From: P52-10 sp041397365
GTDB taxonomy: Bacteria > Pseudomonadota > Alphaproteobacteria > Rhizobiales > Xanthobacteraceae
NCBI GenBank assembly: GCA_041397365.1
Contig: JAWKWT010000010.1
Location: 1-64,000 of the forward strand
Reading direction: 5' to 3'
Length of the DNA: 64,000 bases
Shown piece by piece: positions 54,853-63,615 of the stretch (position 1 is the first letter of the stretch; each line of letters begins with the position of its first letter). Both the position numbers and the translations under genes were made by a program. A model generated the notes under the pieces. That model was not told the DNA's origin, made no database searches, and worked only from the letters and a program-made list of their open reading frames with translations.

Positions 54853-56515
54853 CGACGGCTGTAAGTTCCGACCGCGAGGTGATCGCGCAGGCGGCGCGTG
54901 CGCTGGGCGCCGCCACGGCGCTGGTCGGTCAGGTGGAGCAGAAAGTTGCCGCCATCTGCGCGCCGAACGGCACGCTCGATACCGGCCTGCTCGACCGCCA
55001 TCAGATCGAAGGTCACGGCCTCGCCTGGATGGTCTCCTATGTCGAAATCCTGAAAGCGACGCTCGCCTGGGCGCAAAGCCTGGAGGAGGCCGGCAAGCTC
55101 GGCCGGCTGCCGACCTTGCTGCTGCAAATCGGCTTTGGCGAATATCTTGCGCAGCTCGGCAACGGCATCGCGATGTCGCAGGACGAGGTCGTGCGGCTGG
55201 AGCGGTTCGGTCTCGGCGAGGCCGCGCAGGCGTTCCGCGCGGACAAGGATGTCGCGTTTCTCTGCGGCGTCAGCGTCTCGGCGCGGGCCGAACTCGTCGA
55301 TCTGTTGCGGCAGGCCGGTCCCTCCGCGGCGGTCGAGGCGAGCGATGCGAATGACGAAACGGCGGCGCTGATCCGCGGCCAGTTCCGATCTTTCGCGGAC
55401 AAGCAGGTCGCGCCCTTCGCCCAGTCATGGCATGGCGAGAATCGCCTGATCCCGATCGAAACCATCGCCGAACTCGGCAAGCTCGGCGTGTTCGGGCTGA
55501 CGACGCCCGCGGCCTTCGGCGGTTCGGAGATGGGCGCGGAAGCGATGTGCGTCGTCACCGAGGAATTGTCGCGCGGCTATATCGGCGTCGGCTCGCTCGG
55601 CACGCGCTCGGAGATCGCCTGCGAACTCATTCGCCTTGCCGGCACCGACGCACAGCGGGAGCGGCTGTTGCCGAAGCTCGCATCGGGCGAAATTCTGCCG
55701 ACCGCCGTGTTCACCGAGCCGAACAACGGCTCCGATCTCGCCAACCTCACCACCCGCGCCGAGAAAGTCGGCGACGTCTACCGCATCTACGGCGCGAAGA
55801 CCTGGATCACCCACGCCTCGCGCACCGACATGATGATCCTGCCTGCACGCACCGGCGCGCCGGGCTCCGGCCATCGCGGGCTTTCGATGTTTCTGGCGGA
55901 GAAGCCGCGCGGCACGAGGACAATCCGTTCCCGGCGAAGGGCATGACCGGAAGCGAGATCCATGTGCTAGGCTATCGGGGCATGCGCGAATACGAGCTGG
56001 GCTTCGACGGTTTCGAGGTGCCGGCGTCGAGCCTGCTTGGCGGCGTCGAAGGGCGGGGCTTCCAGCAACTGATGACGACGTTCGAGCTGGCGCGCATCCA
56101 GACCGCGGCGCGGGCGCTCGGCGTCGCGCAGAACGCTTACGAGCTTGGCTTCGACTATGCGATCAACCGCATCCAGTTCGCCCGGCCGCTGATCGATTTT
56201 CCGCGCGTCTACGGAAAGCTTGCCTGGATGGCGGTCGAGCAGAACATGGTGCGGCAGTTCGTCAAAAGCGTCGCCCGGCTGAAGGAGACCGGCGTGCGAT
56301 GCGACGTCGAGGCCGGAATGACCAAGCTGGTGGCGGCGCGCGTGGCGTGGTCCTGCGCCGACAACGCGCTGCAAATCCATGGCGGCAACGGCTACGCGGT
56401 CGAGTTTCCGATCTCGCGGGTGCTGTGCGACGCGCGCATCCTGAACATCTTCGAGGGCGCCGCTGAAATCCAGGCACACATCATAGCGCGCGGGTTGTTG
56501 GGGCGCGGGCGGTAG
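54849..56515 (+). pseudogene. mcd: Acyl-CoA dehydrogenase, methylsuccinyl-CoA dehydrogenase-like, frameshifted
   Basis: Starts at ATG 54849, overlapping the stop of mct. An extra helical domain (about residues 1-170) precedes the dehydrogenase core, the large ~550-residue layout of methylsuccinyl-CoA dehydrogenase. Core motifs: SHGENRLIPIETIAELG-type AQSWHGENRLIPIETIAELG, FTEPNNGSDLANLT, YGAKTWITHASRTDMMI. The frame breaks at about 55917 in GGCACGAGGACAAT, where one G seems lost (GTEDNPFPAKG expected). The rest (GMTGSEIHVLGYRGMREYEL, GFDGFEVP, IHGGNGYAVEFPISR, FEGAAEIQ) is intact in the next frame. It either is newly broken or reflects a sequencing error. Confidence 0.75.
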
Positions 56516-56527
56516 CATCAATCAACG

Positions 56528-56568
56528 ATCGTCATGCCGGGGATAAACCCGGCCATGACGATGTGTTT
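56528..56568 (+). terminator. Hairpin terminator after the dehydrogenase gene
   Basis: Stem ATCGTCATGCCGGG (56528-56541) pairs with CCCGGCCATGACGAT (56548-56562) with one bulged base, followed by GTGTTTT. It lies between convergent genes. Its sequence also resembles a frequent intergenic palindrome of Bradyrhizobium-like genomes. Confidence 0.65.
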
Positions 56569-56572
56569 TCCA

Positions 56573-57556
56573 TCAAGCCTTCGACGGCAGGCCCTGCAAC
56601 TCCGGAATCACCCAGTTCGGTGACTGGCCGCGATGGACGCGCAGGATGTTGTCGAAGGCGTTGCGGAAGCGCTTTGGGCGATTTTCCCAGGTCGGCCCCG
56701 CGAGATGCGCCGTCAGGATGGCGTTCTCCAGCGAGAACAGCGGATTGTCAGCAGGCGGCGGCTCGGTGTCGAACACGTCGAGCCCCGCGCCCGCGATCGT
56801 GCCGTCCGACAGGGCTGTGACGAGCGCCGCCTCGTCCACCACCGGCCCGCGACAGGTGTTGATGAGATAGGCGTGCTTTTGCATGAGGCCGAGTTCACGC
56901 GTGGAGATCATGTGCCGCGTGTTCGGCAGCAGCGGCACATGCAGGCTTACGATGTCGGATTTCGCCAGCACCTCGTCGAACAGGCGGAAGCGCGCGCCGA
57001 TCGCGTCTTCCTGCGCCTCGCTGAGACGGAGCACGTCGAAATAGATCACGTTCATGTCGAAGGCCTGGGCGAGGCGGGCGACCTTCTTGCCGATGGTGCC
57101 GAGACCGATGATGCCGAGCGTCTTGCCTTCGAGTTCGTAGACGTGTTTTTCCTGCCAATTGTTGCCGCGCCAGCGGCCCGAGGACACGTTCTGATGCTGC
57201 CAGATCAGCCGCCGGCAGACGGCGAGCATCAGCATCAAGGTGTGTTCGGCGACCGCGACCGAGTTCGCGCCGCCATTGTTGCAGATTGGAATGCCGGCGC
57301 GGCGCGCCGCCTCGATGTCGCATTTGTCGTAGCCGGCGCTGAGGAGCTGGATCAGCTTCAGCTTCTTTGCGCGGGCAAAAAACGCATCGTTCATGGAGCG
57401 GTCGCCGAGGCCGACCAGATAGTCCGCCTCCGGCATCGCGTCATGCAATTCGGCGCTGCCGGCATTGACCTCGATCAGCTCGAACCCGTGCGGGACGAGG
57501 CCGGTGGCGAACTGGCGGTCGGCGTCTCCCGCCGGCACATAGACGATACGAGGCAT
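56573..57556 (-). CDS. D-2-hydroxyacid dehydrogenase
   Basis: About 327 residues, normal length. The NAD motif is GIIGLGTIG (GLGTIGKKVARLAQAFD), and the catalytic residues are in NTCRGPVVDEAALV (Arg), DVFDTEPPP (Glu) and TAHLAGPTWEN (His). It reduces 2-oxoacids or oxidises D-2-hydroxyacids using NAD(P). ATG 57556 is preferred because AAGGAAG lies just upstream and MPRIVYVP begins the substrate domain; the frame is open to 57646. It is convergent with the dehydrogenase gene and upstream on its strand is an untranslated stretch of ~230 bases before trcR. Confidence 0.9.
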   Translation of the reverse strand: MPRIVYVPAGDADRQFATGLVPHGFELIEVNAGSAELHDAMPEADYLVGLGDRSMNDAFFARAKKLKLIQLLSAGYDKCDIEAARRAGIPICNNGGANSVAVAEHTLMLMLAVCRRLIWQHQNVSSGRWRGNNWQEKHVYELEGKTLGIIGLGTIGKKVARLAQAFDMNVIYFDVLRLSEAQEDAIGARFRLFDEVLAKSDIVSLHVPLLPNTRHMISTRELGLMQKHAYLINTCRGPVVDEAALVTALSDGTIAGAGLDVFDTEPPPADNPLFSLENAILTAHLAGPTWENRPKRFRNAFDNILRVHRGQSPNWVIPELQGLPSKA

Positions 57557-57762
57557 CTGACTTCCTTTGCGGAGCGTCGCGGCCGGACCTTGATCTGGGG
57601 CGGAGCGCACGACGCGGCTTGAACCGGGGATAATCCCGGAACCCATCGTATGGCTTTGTCCGTGTCGCGGGCAATATGTCCTCGCATACGACCGCGTCCG
57701 GAGGCACGCACCGGAGCTGGACCCAACGATCCTGAAAGGAAGTCTTGGTTAATGCTTTATTG

Positions 57763-57786
57763 AAGCACGATCCCGTGGATCATGCT
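57763..57786 (-). repeat. Reduced hairpin-repeat copy next to trcR
   Basis: Read on the minus strand GAGCATGATCCACGGGATCG then TGCTTC: a short hairpin made from the repeat arms with almost no interior. It touches the trcR stop codon, as do other copies. Confidence 0.5.
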
Positions 57787-58496
57787 CAATCCTCGTCTTC
57801 GTCGTCCTCGCGGCGGTTGCCGCCGAGCTGCTTGAGCTTGGCGAAGACGGCCGCGTCGTCGACCTCCTCGTCGGACCGCGCCGGCGCGGCCGGTTCGCCA
57901 TCCTCGTCCTTGCGAGTGGTCTCGGAAGCCGGCAACAGCGTCGCGCCGCCATAGGCCATGGCGGTCGGCTTCTCCTTCGCCGCGCGCTGCACCTCGAAAT
58001 CGAGGTCGATCTGCGAGCACAGACCGAGCGTGACCGGGTCCATCGGCGTCAACTGGGCGGTATTCCAGTGGGTGCGGTCGCGGATCGAGGCGATCGTCGT
58101 CTTGGTGGTACCGACCAGGCGCATGATCTGCGCGTCTTTGAGTTCCGGATGGCTGCGGATCAGCCAGAGAATGGCGCTCGGCCGCTCGTGGCGGCGTGAG
58201 ACGGGGGTATAGCGCGGCCCCTTCTTGCGCTTCGGTTCCGGGAGGCGGACCTTGCTGTCGCTCAGTTTCAGGCGATAATCCGGATTGGCTTCGCCGCGGG
58301 CGATCTCGTCGCGGGTGAGCTGGCCGTTGCTGATCGGGTCCGACCCCTTGATCCCCTGCGCGGCGTCGCCGTCGGCGATGGCGCGGATCTCCAGCGGGTG
58401 CATTTTGCAGAAATCGGCCACCTGATCGAACGACAAAGCGGTGTTGTCGACCAGCCAGACGGCGGTCGCCTTGGGCATCAGGGGCGCGGTGCTCAT
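57786..58496 (-). CDS. trcR: Cell cycle transcriptional regulator TrcR (DUF1013)
   Basis: About 236 residues. The DUF1013 core is distinctive: LMPKATAVWLVDNTALSFDQ, VADFCKMHPLEIRAIADGDA, QGIKGSDPISNGQLTRDEIA, and the HTH-like QIMRLVGTTKTTIASIRDRT. The tail is acidic and low in complexity. TrcR binds DNA and influences cell cycle transcription in Alphaproteobacteria. ATG 58496 follows AAAGGAG. It is highly conserved in the order and typically sits near ispH-type housekeeping genes. Confidence 0.85.
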   Translation of the reverse strand: MSTAPLMPKATAVWLVDNTALSFDQVADFCKMHPLEIRAIADGDAAQGIKGSDPISNGQLTRDEIARGEANPDYRLKLSDSKVRLPEPKRKKGPRYTPVSRRHERPSAILWLIRSHPELKDAQIMRLVGTTKTTIASIRDRTHWNTAQLTPMDPVTLGLCSQIDLDFEVQRAAKEKPTAMAYGGATLLPASETTRKDEDGEPAAPARSDEEVDDAAVFAKLKQLGGNRREDDEDED

Positions 58497-58774
58497 GGCA
58501 AATCTCCTTTGCGCTTCGTCCGCCTGTCGGAGGCGAAGCCGGGTCATCTCGGATGACGGGAATTGATGCGTATATAGGCGTTTTTCGGGGGTTCGCGCAA
58601 TGGTTCACGACGGCTTGAACCGCGACGCTTGACTTCCCGACATATGAAGGCCAAGTGCATAGCAGCAATTTCTTGGCAAACAGGCCCATGTCCGCCAGTT
58701 CCAAGCCCGCAGAGGCTTGGGCGGACCGGGCCAAACCCCGTCGCCGGCCGGACCGGCGACCGCAGAGAGCGCCC

Positions 58775-59749
58775 ATGACGGCAGCCAGCAAGCCTTCCCT
58801 TCATATCGTACTTTGTTCCCCGCGTGGATTCTGCGCCGGCGTCGTGCGCGCCATCGATACGGTGGAGCGTGCGCTGAAACTGTACGGTCCGCCGGTCTAT
58901 GTCCGGCACGAGATCGTGCATAACCGCCATGTGGTGGAGAGCCTGCGCACGAAGGGTGCGATCTTTGTCGAGGAACTGGACGAGATTCCGAACACCGACG
59001 CGCCGGTGGTGTTTTCGGCGCATGGCGTGCCGAAATCGATTCCGGCGGAAGCCGAACGGCGCAATTTCTTCGCGCTGGACGCGACCTGCCCGCTGGTGAC
59101 CAAGGTCCATCGCGAGGCCGAAATCCATTTCAAGCGTGGCCGCGAGATCGCGATGATCGGTCATGCCGGCCATCCGGAAGTGGTTGGTACGCTGGGTCAG
59201 TTGCCGGCCGGTGCGGTGGTGCTGATCGAGACGGTCGAGGACGCGCGGAATTTCCAGCCGAAGGATGCCTCCAAGCTCGCCTTCGTCACCCAGACCACGC
59301 TGTCGATCGACGACACCGCGGCGATCGTCGCGACGCTGAAATCGCGCTTCCCCGATATCATCGGTCCGCACAAGGAAGACATCTGTTATGCGACCACCAA
59401 CCGCCAGCTCGCGGTGAAGAAGGTTGCGCCGGTGGTCGACGCCATGATCGTCGTCGGCTCGCCGAATTCGTCGAACTCGCAGCGCCTGCGCGAGGTGGCC
59501 GAACATGAAGGCTGTCCGCGCGCGGTGCTGGTCAACGGCGCGGCCGATCTCGACTGGTCGATGTTCCAGGGCATCACCCGGCTCGGCATCACGGCCGGCG
59601 CGTCGGCGCCCGAGGTGCTGGTCGAGGAAATCCTCGATGCGTTCGCAGAGAAATACACTTTGCATGTGGATTCGGTGTCGGCCGCTTCGGAAGACGGAAT
59701 TTTCTTCCCGCTGCCGCGCCCCTTGCGCTCGACCGTTGCGGCCGAATAG
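58775..59749 (+). CDS. ispH: 4-hydroxy-3-methylbut-2-enyl diphosphate reductase
   Basis: About 324 residues. It makes IPP and DMAPP in the last step of the non-mevalonate isoprenoid pathway. The three cysteines of the iron-sulfur cluster are Cys20 (SPRGFCAGV), Cys105 (DATCPLV) and Cys204 (EDICYATTNRQ). VFSAHGVP carries the conserved His and SPNSSNSQRL the substrate Ser/Asn. ATG 58775 fits the family; the frame remains open to 58655 and ATG 58688 is an alternative with an Arg/Pro-rich extension. It is followed closely by thrB and rnhA on the same strand. Confidence 0.93.
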   Translation: MTAASKPSLHIVLCSPRGFCAGVVRAIDTVERALKLYGPPVYVRHEIVHNRHVVESLRTKGAIFVEELDEIPNTDAPVVFSAHGVPKSIPAEAERRNFFALDATCPLVTKVHREAEIHFKRGREIAMIGHAGHPEVVGTLGQLPAGAVVLIETVEDARNFQPKDASKLAFVTQTTLSIDDTAAIVATLKSRFPDIIGPHKEDICYATTNRQLAVKKVAPVVDAMIVVGSPNSSNSQRLREVAEHEGCPRAVLVNGAADLDWSMFQGITRLGITAGASAPEVLVEEILDAFAEKYTLHVDSVSAASEDGIFFPLPRPLRSTVAAE

Positions 59750-59758
59750 GCCGCCGCG

Positions 59759-60745
59759 ATGGCGGTCTATACCGACGTTTCCGCTGAAGAGCTTTCAGCC
59801 TTCATCGCGCCTTACGGCATCGGCGAATTGCTCTCCTACAAGGGCATCGCCGAGGGCGTCGAGAATTCGAACTTTCTGCTGCACACGAGCCAGGGCGCGT
59901 TCTTTCTAACGCTCTATGAAAAGCGCGTGGCGGTGGAGGACCTGCCGTTCTTTCTCGGGCTCATGTCGCATCTTGCAGCAAAGGGCCTGCGCTGCCCGCA
60001 GCCGGTGAAGACACAGGACGGCCAAATGCTCGGCACGCTCGCCGGCCGTCCGGCCGCGATCATCGATTTCCTTGAAGGCGTGTGGCCTCGCCGCCCCAAT
60101 GCGACGCATTGCGCGGCGACCGGCGGCGCGCTCGGCCGGATGCATCTCGCCGGCCAGGGTTTCGGCATGTCGCGCAAGAACGCGCTGTCGGTGGCCGGCT
60201 GGCGGCCGCTGTTCGAGCAGGCCGCGGCTTCCGCCAACGATGTGCAGGCCGGTCTGTACGATCTGCTGGCGAACGAGCTTGAGCATCTCGAGCGAAGCTG
60301 GCCGCAGGGCTTGCCGCAAGGGATCATTCATGCCGATCTGTTTCCCGACAACGTACTGTTTCTCGGCGATAAGCTGTCGGGGTTGATCGACTTCTACTTC
60401 GCCTGCAACGACATGCTCGCCTATGACGTCGCGATCTGCCTGAACGCCTGGTGCTTCGAGCCGGATCATTCCTTCAACGTCACCAAGGCACGCGCGCTTC
60501 TGAACGCCTATGCGCGCGAGCGTGCGCTTTCGCGCGACGAGCAGAACGCGCTGCCCTTGCTGGCGCGGGGCGCGGCGATGCGCTTCCTGCTGACGCGGCT
60601 GGTCGACTGGCTCAACGTGCCGCCGGGCGCGCTGGTGCGGCCGAAAGACCCGCTCGAATATGTCCGCAAGCTGCGCTTCCACCAGAGCGTCGGCAGTGTG
60701 CGCGACTACGGGCTCGCGCAATCCGGCGATGCCGTGACCGCATGA
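59759..60745 (+). CDS. thrB: Homoserine kinase (protein-kinase-like fold)
   Basis: 328 residues of the choline kinase-like ThrB type of Alphaproteobacteria and Pseudomonas: AVYTDVSAEELSAFIAPYGI, GIAEGVENSNFLLHTSQGAF and the catalytic loop GIIHADLFPDNVLF with GLIDFYFACND. It phosphorylates homoserine in threonine synthesis. It starts 9 bases after ispH and its stop overlaps the ATG of rnhA, so the three genes form one operon. Confidence 0.92.
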   Translation: MAVYTDVSAEELSAFIAPYGIGELLSYKGIAEGVENSNFLLHTSQGAFFLTLYEKRVAVEDLPFFLGLMSHLAAKGLRCPQPVKTQDGQMLGTLAGRPAAIIDFLEGVWPRRPNATHCAATGGALGRMHLAGQGFGMSRKNALSVAGWRPLFEQAAASANDVQAGLYDLLANELEHLERSWPQGLPQGIIHADLFPDNVLFLGDKLSGLIDFYFACNDMLAYDVAICLNAWCFEPDHSFNVTKARALLNAYARERALSRDEQNALPLLARGAAMRFLLTRLVDWLNVPPGALVRPKDPLEYVRKLRFHQSVGSVRDYGLAQSGDAVTA

Positions 60746-61245
60746 CGGCGAAGCGCGCGAGCGGATCGGCGGGTAAGCAGGACGAGTCTGCGTCCGCGTT
60801 GCCGCATGTCCTCATCCACACCGATGGCGCGTGCTCGGGAAATCCGGGGCCGGGCGGCTGGGGTGCGATCCTGAAATTCGGCGAGACCGAGAAGGAATTG
60901 AAGGGCGGCGAGCCCAACACCACCAACAACCGCATGGAGTTGCTGGCGGCGATTTCCGCGCTCGAAGCGCTGAAGAAGCCGGTCTCCGCCGATCTCTATA
61001 CCGACAGCCAATATGTGCGGAACGGCATCACGGCCTGGATTCACGGCTGGAAGCGCAATGGCTGGAAAACCGCCGACCGCAAGCCGGTGAAGAATGCCGA
61101 ACTCTGGCAGCGGCTCGACGCGGCGCTGAAGCCGCATGAGGTGCGCTGGCACTGGGTGAAGGGCCATGCCGGCCACGCCGAGAACGAGCGCGCCGATCAA
61201 CTGGCGCGGGACGGGTTGGCGGAAGCACGGCAGGCCGCAATCTAA
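60742..61245 (+). CDS. rnhA: Ribonuclease HI
   Basis: 167 residues from ATG 60742, overlapping the thrB stop (ATGA). The four acidic active-site residues are in HTDGACSGNPGPGG (Asp), NNRMELLAA (Glu), YTDSQYV (Asp) and NERADQLA (Asp), and GHAGH carries the conserved His. It cuts RNA in RNA-DNA hybrids. The longer frame from 60451 is a shadow of thrB. A ~20-residue leader precedes the conserved core. Confidence 0.95.
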   Translation: MTAKRASGSAGKQDESASALPHVLIHTDGACSGNPGPGGWGAILKFGETEKELKGGEPNTTNNRMELLAAISALEALKKPVSADLYTDSQYVRNGITAWIHGWKRNGWKTADRKPVKNAELWQRLDAALKPHEVRWHWVKGHAGHAENERADQLARDGLAEARQAAI

Positions 61246-61253
61246 AAACAAAA

Positions 61254-61294
61254 AGAGGCGACGCCGTTCCCGCAAAGGAGATGGCGTCGCCTCT
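61254..61294 (-). terminator. Terminator between rnhA and the peroxiredoxin gene
   Basis: Twelve-base stem AGAGGCGACGCC (61254-61265) / GGCGTCGCCTCT (61283-61294). On the minus strand it is followed by a T-rich run (TTTTTGTTTTTAGA), so it should end peroxiredoxin transcription; it may also stop rnhA read-through. Confidence 0.75.
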
Positions 61295-61305
61295 GATTGC
61301 AAGTG

Positions 61306-61337
61306 TCTGTATCAGCCGATCTCTGTATCAGCCGATC
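61306..61337. repeat. 16-base tandem duplication at the peroxiredoxin stop codon
   Basis: TCTGTATCAGCCGATC occurs twice in a row without mismatch. The second unit ends in the peroxiredoxin stop codon (61336-61338). Confidence 0.9.
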
Positions 61338-61821
61338 AAAGCTGGCTGAGCAGCTTTTCTCCGCCGGACTCTTCCACCGTGCCCGGCTTGGTTTCCAGAT
61401 TGATCTGCTTGACCACGCCGTCCTCGATCAGCATCGAGTAACGCTTCGAGCGCAGGCCCATGCCGTTGCCGCTGAGGTCGAATTCGAGGCCGATGGCCTT
61501 GGCGAAGTCGGCGCTGCCGTCCGCCAGGAACACGACCTGATCCTTGGCGTCGGTGACCTTCTTCCAGGCGTCGAGCACGAAGATGTCGTTGACGGCCGTC
61601 ACCGCGATGGTGTCGACGCCCTTCGCCTTCATCGCATTGGCGTTGAGCGTGATGCTCGGCATGTGCATCTTGTGGCAGGTGCCGGTGAACGCGCCGGGAA
61701 CGGCGAATAGCGCGACCTTCTTGCCCTTGAAGATTTCGCTCGTGTCCTTGGCAGCGGGGCCTTCGGCGGTCATCACGCGGAACTTGGTGTCGGGAATTTT
61801 GTCACCAACCTTGATCGTCAT
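61336..61821 (-). CDS. Peroxiredoxin (Prx5/AhpE-TSA type)
   Basis: 161 residues. The peroxidatic cysteine is Cys49 in PGAFTGTCH, the Prx5-type motif, and VNDIFVLDAWKK and LADGSADFAKAIG are also typical of this subgroup, which often acts with glutaredoxin or glutathione. It has no signal peptide, so it is cytoplasmic. It reduces peroxides. The start MTIKVGDKIPDTKF is canonical. A DsbD-like gene lies ~60 bases upstream on the same strand, which suggests one redox unit. Confidence 0.92.
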   Translation of the reverse strand: MTIKVGDKIPDTKFRVMTAEGPAAKDTSEIFKGKKVALFAVPGAFTGTCHKMHMPSITLNANAMKAKGVDTIAVTAVNDIFVLDAWKKVTDAKDQVVFLADGSADFAKAIGLEFDLSGNGMGLRSKRYSMLIEDGVVKQINLETKPGTVEESGGEKLLSQL

Positions 61822-61883
61822 CGCTTTTCCTCGCCTCGTGTTTTGAAGAGCTGACTATCTTTGTAACGGACGCAGGCCGGGCG

Positions 61884-62720
61884 TCAATTCAGCCGGATAT
61901 TGTATTCGAACGCGCCATCCGGTCCGACCAGCGTGAGTTTCAGTTGCGCGCCTTCGGGGCGCGTGTTCGCGGGCAGGCCGTCGAGTTCGAATTGATAGCG
62001 CAGCGTGCCGGCGTCGGGCGAGGCGATCCGGGTCGGCACCGGCAGCGCCCAGTCCGGCGTCGGGCCTTCGGCAAACAGATCGACGCCATCGGCGCTTGCG
62101 GCTGCGACATCGATGATGACGCGATTGCCCTCGCGCTTGAACGAACGCAGCGCGAGCGAGGTCGTGTCCGACGTGCTCGCGGGCTTCGGCACCTTGTTGA
62201 GCGCCGCAGCGATCAGATTGTCGCTCGAACTGACGGCGCTGGTGAAGGCGAGTTCGGCTTCGGCCTCCGCCGGCACGCACAGCTTCTGGCACACCGCGTA
62301 GCTGATCGAGGCTCGGAGCTGCACGGGCTCGCTCGGGTTCTTCAGAACGATGCGCAACGGAAACACGACGTTCCTGTGATAGCCGAACGAGGTGCCGCCC
62401 GCGCCGTCGTCGAATTTTCGCGGCGCGGGAAACAGCGGGGTGACGCTCTCGACATTGGTCGATTTGGAAAAATCGAAACGCGGCGGTATGCCGGAATCGC
62501 CAGGCGTCCGCCAGTAGGTTTTCCAGCCGGGCTGAAGTTCGATTTCGATGCCGCCCATCAGCACCGAGCCGGCGCGCGAGCCGGCCGCCAGCCGCAACGC
62601 CGAATGGCTGTCACGCACCCAGGGCGACGCATCCTCGGCCTTGGCATCGCGCGCGCCCGCGACGAAAGCCGCGACGGCGAGGAGGGCGAGGCACGGGCGG
62701 AATGGAACCATCGTGAGCAT
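61884..62720 (-). CDS. Periplasmic DsbD-type N-terminal domain protein
   Basis: About 278 residues with a signal peptide (MLTMVPFRPCLALLAVAAFV, cleavage near AKA). ALRLAAGSRAGSVLMGGIEI, GWKTYWRTPGDSGIPPRFDF and the pair of cysteines in SYAVCQKLCVPAEAE match the DsbD N-terminal (cytochrome c biogenesis/thiol) domain. The Cys pair probably exchanges disulfides in the periplasm. There is no membrane or C-terminal thioredoxin part, so it is a stand-alone version. Start could also be ATG 62711; the longer frame to 62924 runs past the likely promoter region. It is divergent from yqgE. Confidence 0.82.
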   Translation of the reverse strand: MLTMVPFRPCLALLAVAAFVAGARDAKAEDASPWVRDSHSALRLAAGSRAGSVLMGGIEIELQPGWKTYWRTPGDSGIPPRFDFSKSTNVESVTPLFPAPRKFDDGAGGTSFGYHRNVVFPLRIVLKNPSEPVQLRASISYAVCQKLCVPAEAEAELAFTSAVSSSDNLIAAALNKVPKPASTSDTTSLALRSFKREGNRVIIDVAAASADGVDLFAEGPTPDWALPVPTRIASPDAGTLRYQFELDGLPANTRPEGAQLKLTLVGPDGAFEYNIRLN

Positions 62721-62847
62721 CTGGATATATAGGCGGCGGAACGCAGCAAAAGCCACTGAATACAATGTGATGGCGGCTTCGAGGCTTGATTGACACCTCC
62801 GCAACCCAATATCAGGATAGTGGTTAAAAAGCGAAGGCGGCACAGGT

Positions 62848-63549
62848 ATGACATCACCGCGCAAGACCAAGGGCGACGGCCCCGCAGGCAAGGTTCTCGG
62901 CGACAAGTCGACGGCCGATGACACACGGGCGGAAGCCGCGGATCGCGCGCGCGAAAAAGAAAAAGCAGACGTGAGTTATCTCGACGGCCAGATGCTGATC
63001 GCGATGCCGGTGATGGATGACGAGCGGTTCGAGCGCTCGGTGATCTATGTCTGCGCGCATTCGCCCGAGGGCGCGATGGGCATCATCGTCAACCGTCCCG
63101 CCGGCAGCATCGATTTTCCCGGCCTGTTGATGCAGCTCAAGATCATCGACAAGCACGACCGCATCACCCTGCCGGAGGATGCGGAGGCGATGAAGGTGCT
63201 GCGCGGCGGCCCGGTCGAAACCGGCCGCGGCTTCGTGCTGCATTCCAGCGATTTTTTCATTCAGGATTCGACGCTCGCCATCAATGACGAGATTTCGCTC
63301 ACCGCGACGCTGGATATTTTGAAAGCGATCGCCATGGGCACGGGACCGCGCCGCGCGATCCTCGCGCTGGGTTATGCCGGCTGGGCGCCCGGACAGTTGG
63401 AAAACGAAATCCAGCACAATGGCTGGCTGCATTGCCCGGCCGATCCTGATCTGGTGTTCGGTCCCGACGCCGACAGCAAATACGAGATCGCGCTGCGCAA
63501 GATCGGCATCGATCTGGCGATGCTGTCGAACGAAGCCGGCCACGCCTGA
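62848..63549 (+). CDS. YqgE/AlgH family protein (DUF179)
   Basis: 233 residues. After a charged leader, the conserved core begins SYLDGQMLIAMPVMDDERFE, with SVIYVCAHSPEGAMGIIVNR PAGSIDF, RGGPVETGRGFVLHS and GYAGWAPGQLENEIQHNGWL, all family signatures. The biochemical role is not established; AlgH in Pseudomonas influences alginate regulation. Length is slightly above the usual ~190 because of the leader (residues 1-40). Confidence 0.92.
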   Translation: MTSPRKTKGDGPAGKVLGDKSTADDTRAEAADRAREKEKADVSYLDGQMLIAMPVMDDERFERSVIYVCAHSPEGAMGIIVNRPAGSIDFPGLLMQLKIIDKHDRITLPEDAEAMKVLRGGPVETGRGFVLHSSDFFIQDSTLAINDEISLTATLDILKAIAMGTGPRRAILALGYAGWAPGQLENEIQHNGWLHCPADPDLVFGPDADSKYEIALRKIGIDLAMLSNEAGHA

Positions 63550-63565
63550 AGGCGGCTAGCTATGG

Positions 63566-63585
63566 GTCCCTGCTTTCGCAGGGAC
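63566..63585. repeat. Short intergenic palindrome after yqgE
   Basis: GTCCCTGC-TTTC-GCAGGGAC, an 8-base stem with a TTTC loop. It resembles a frequent Bradyrhizobium-type intergenic palindrome; there is no T-run. Confidence 0.6.
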
Positions 63586-63615
63586 GACGACGATAATTGA
63601 TGTTGTAGGGCGCGA

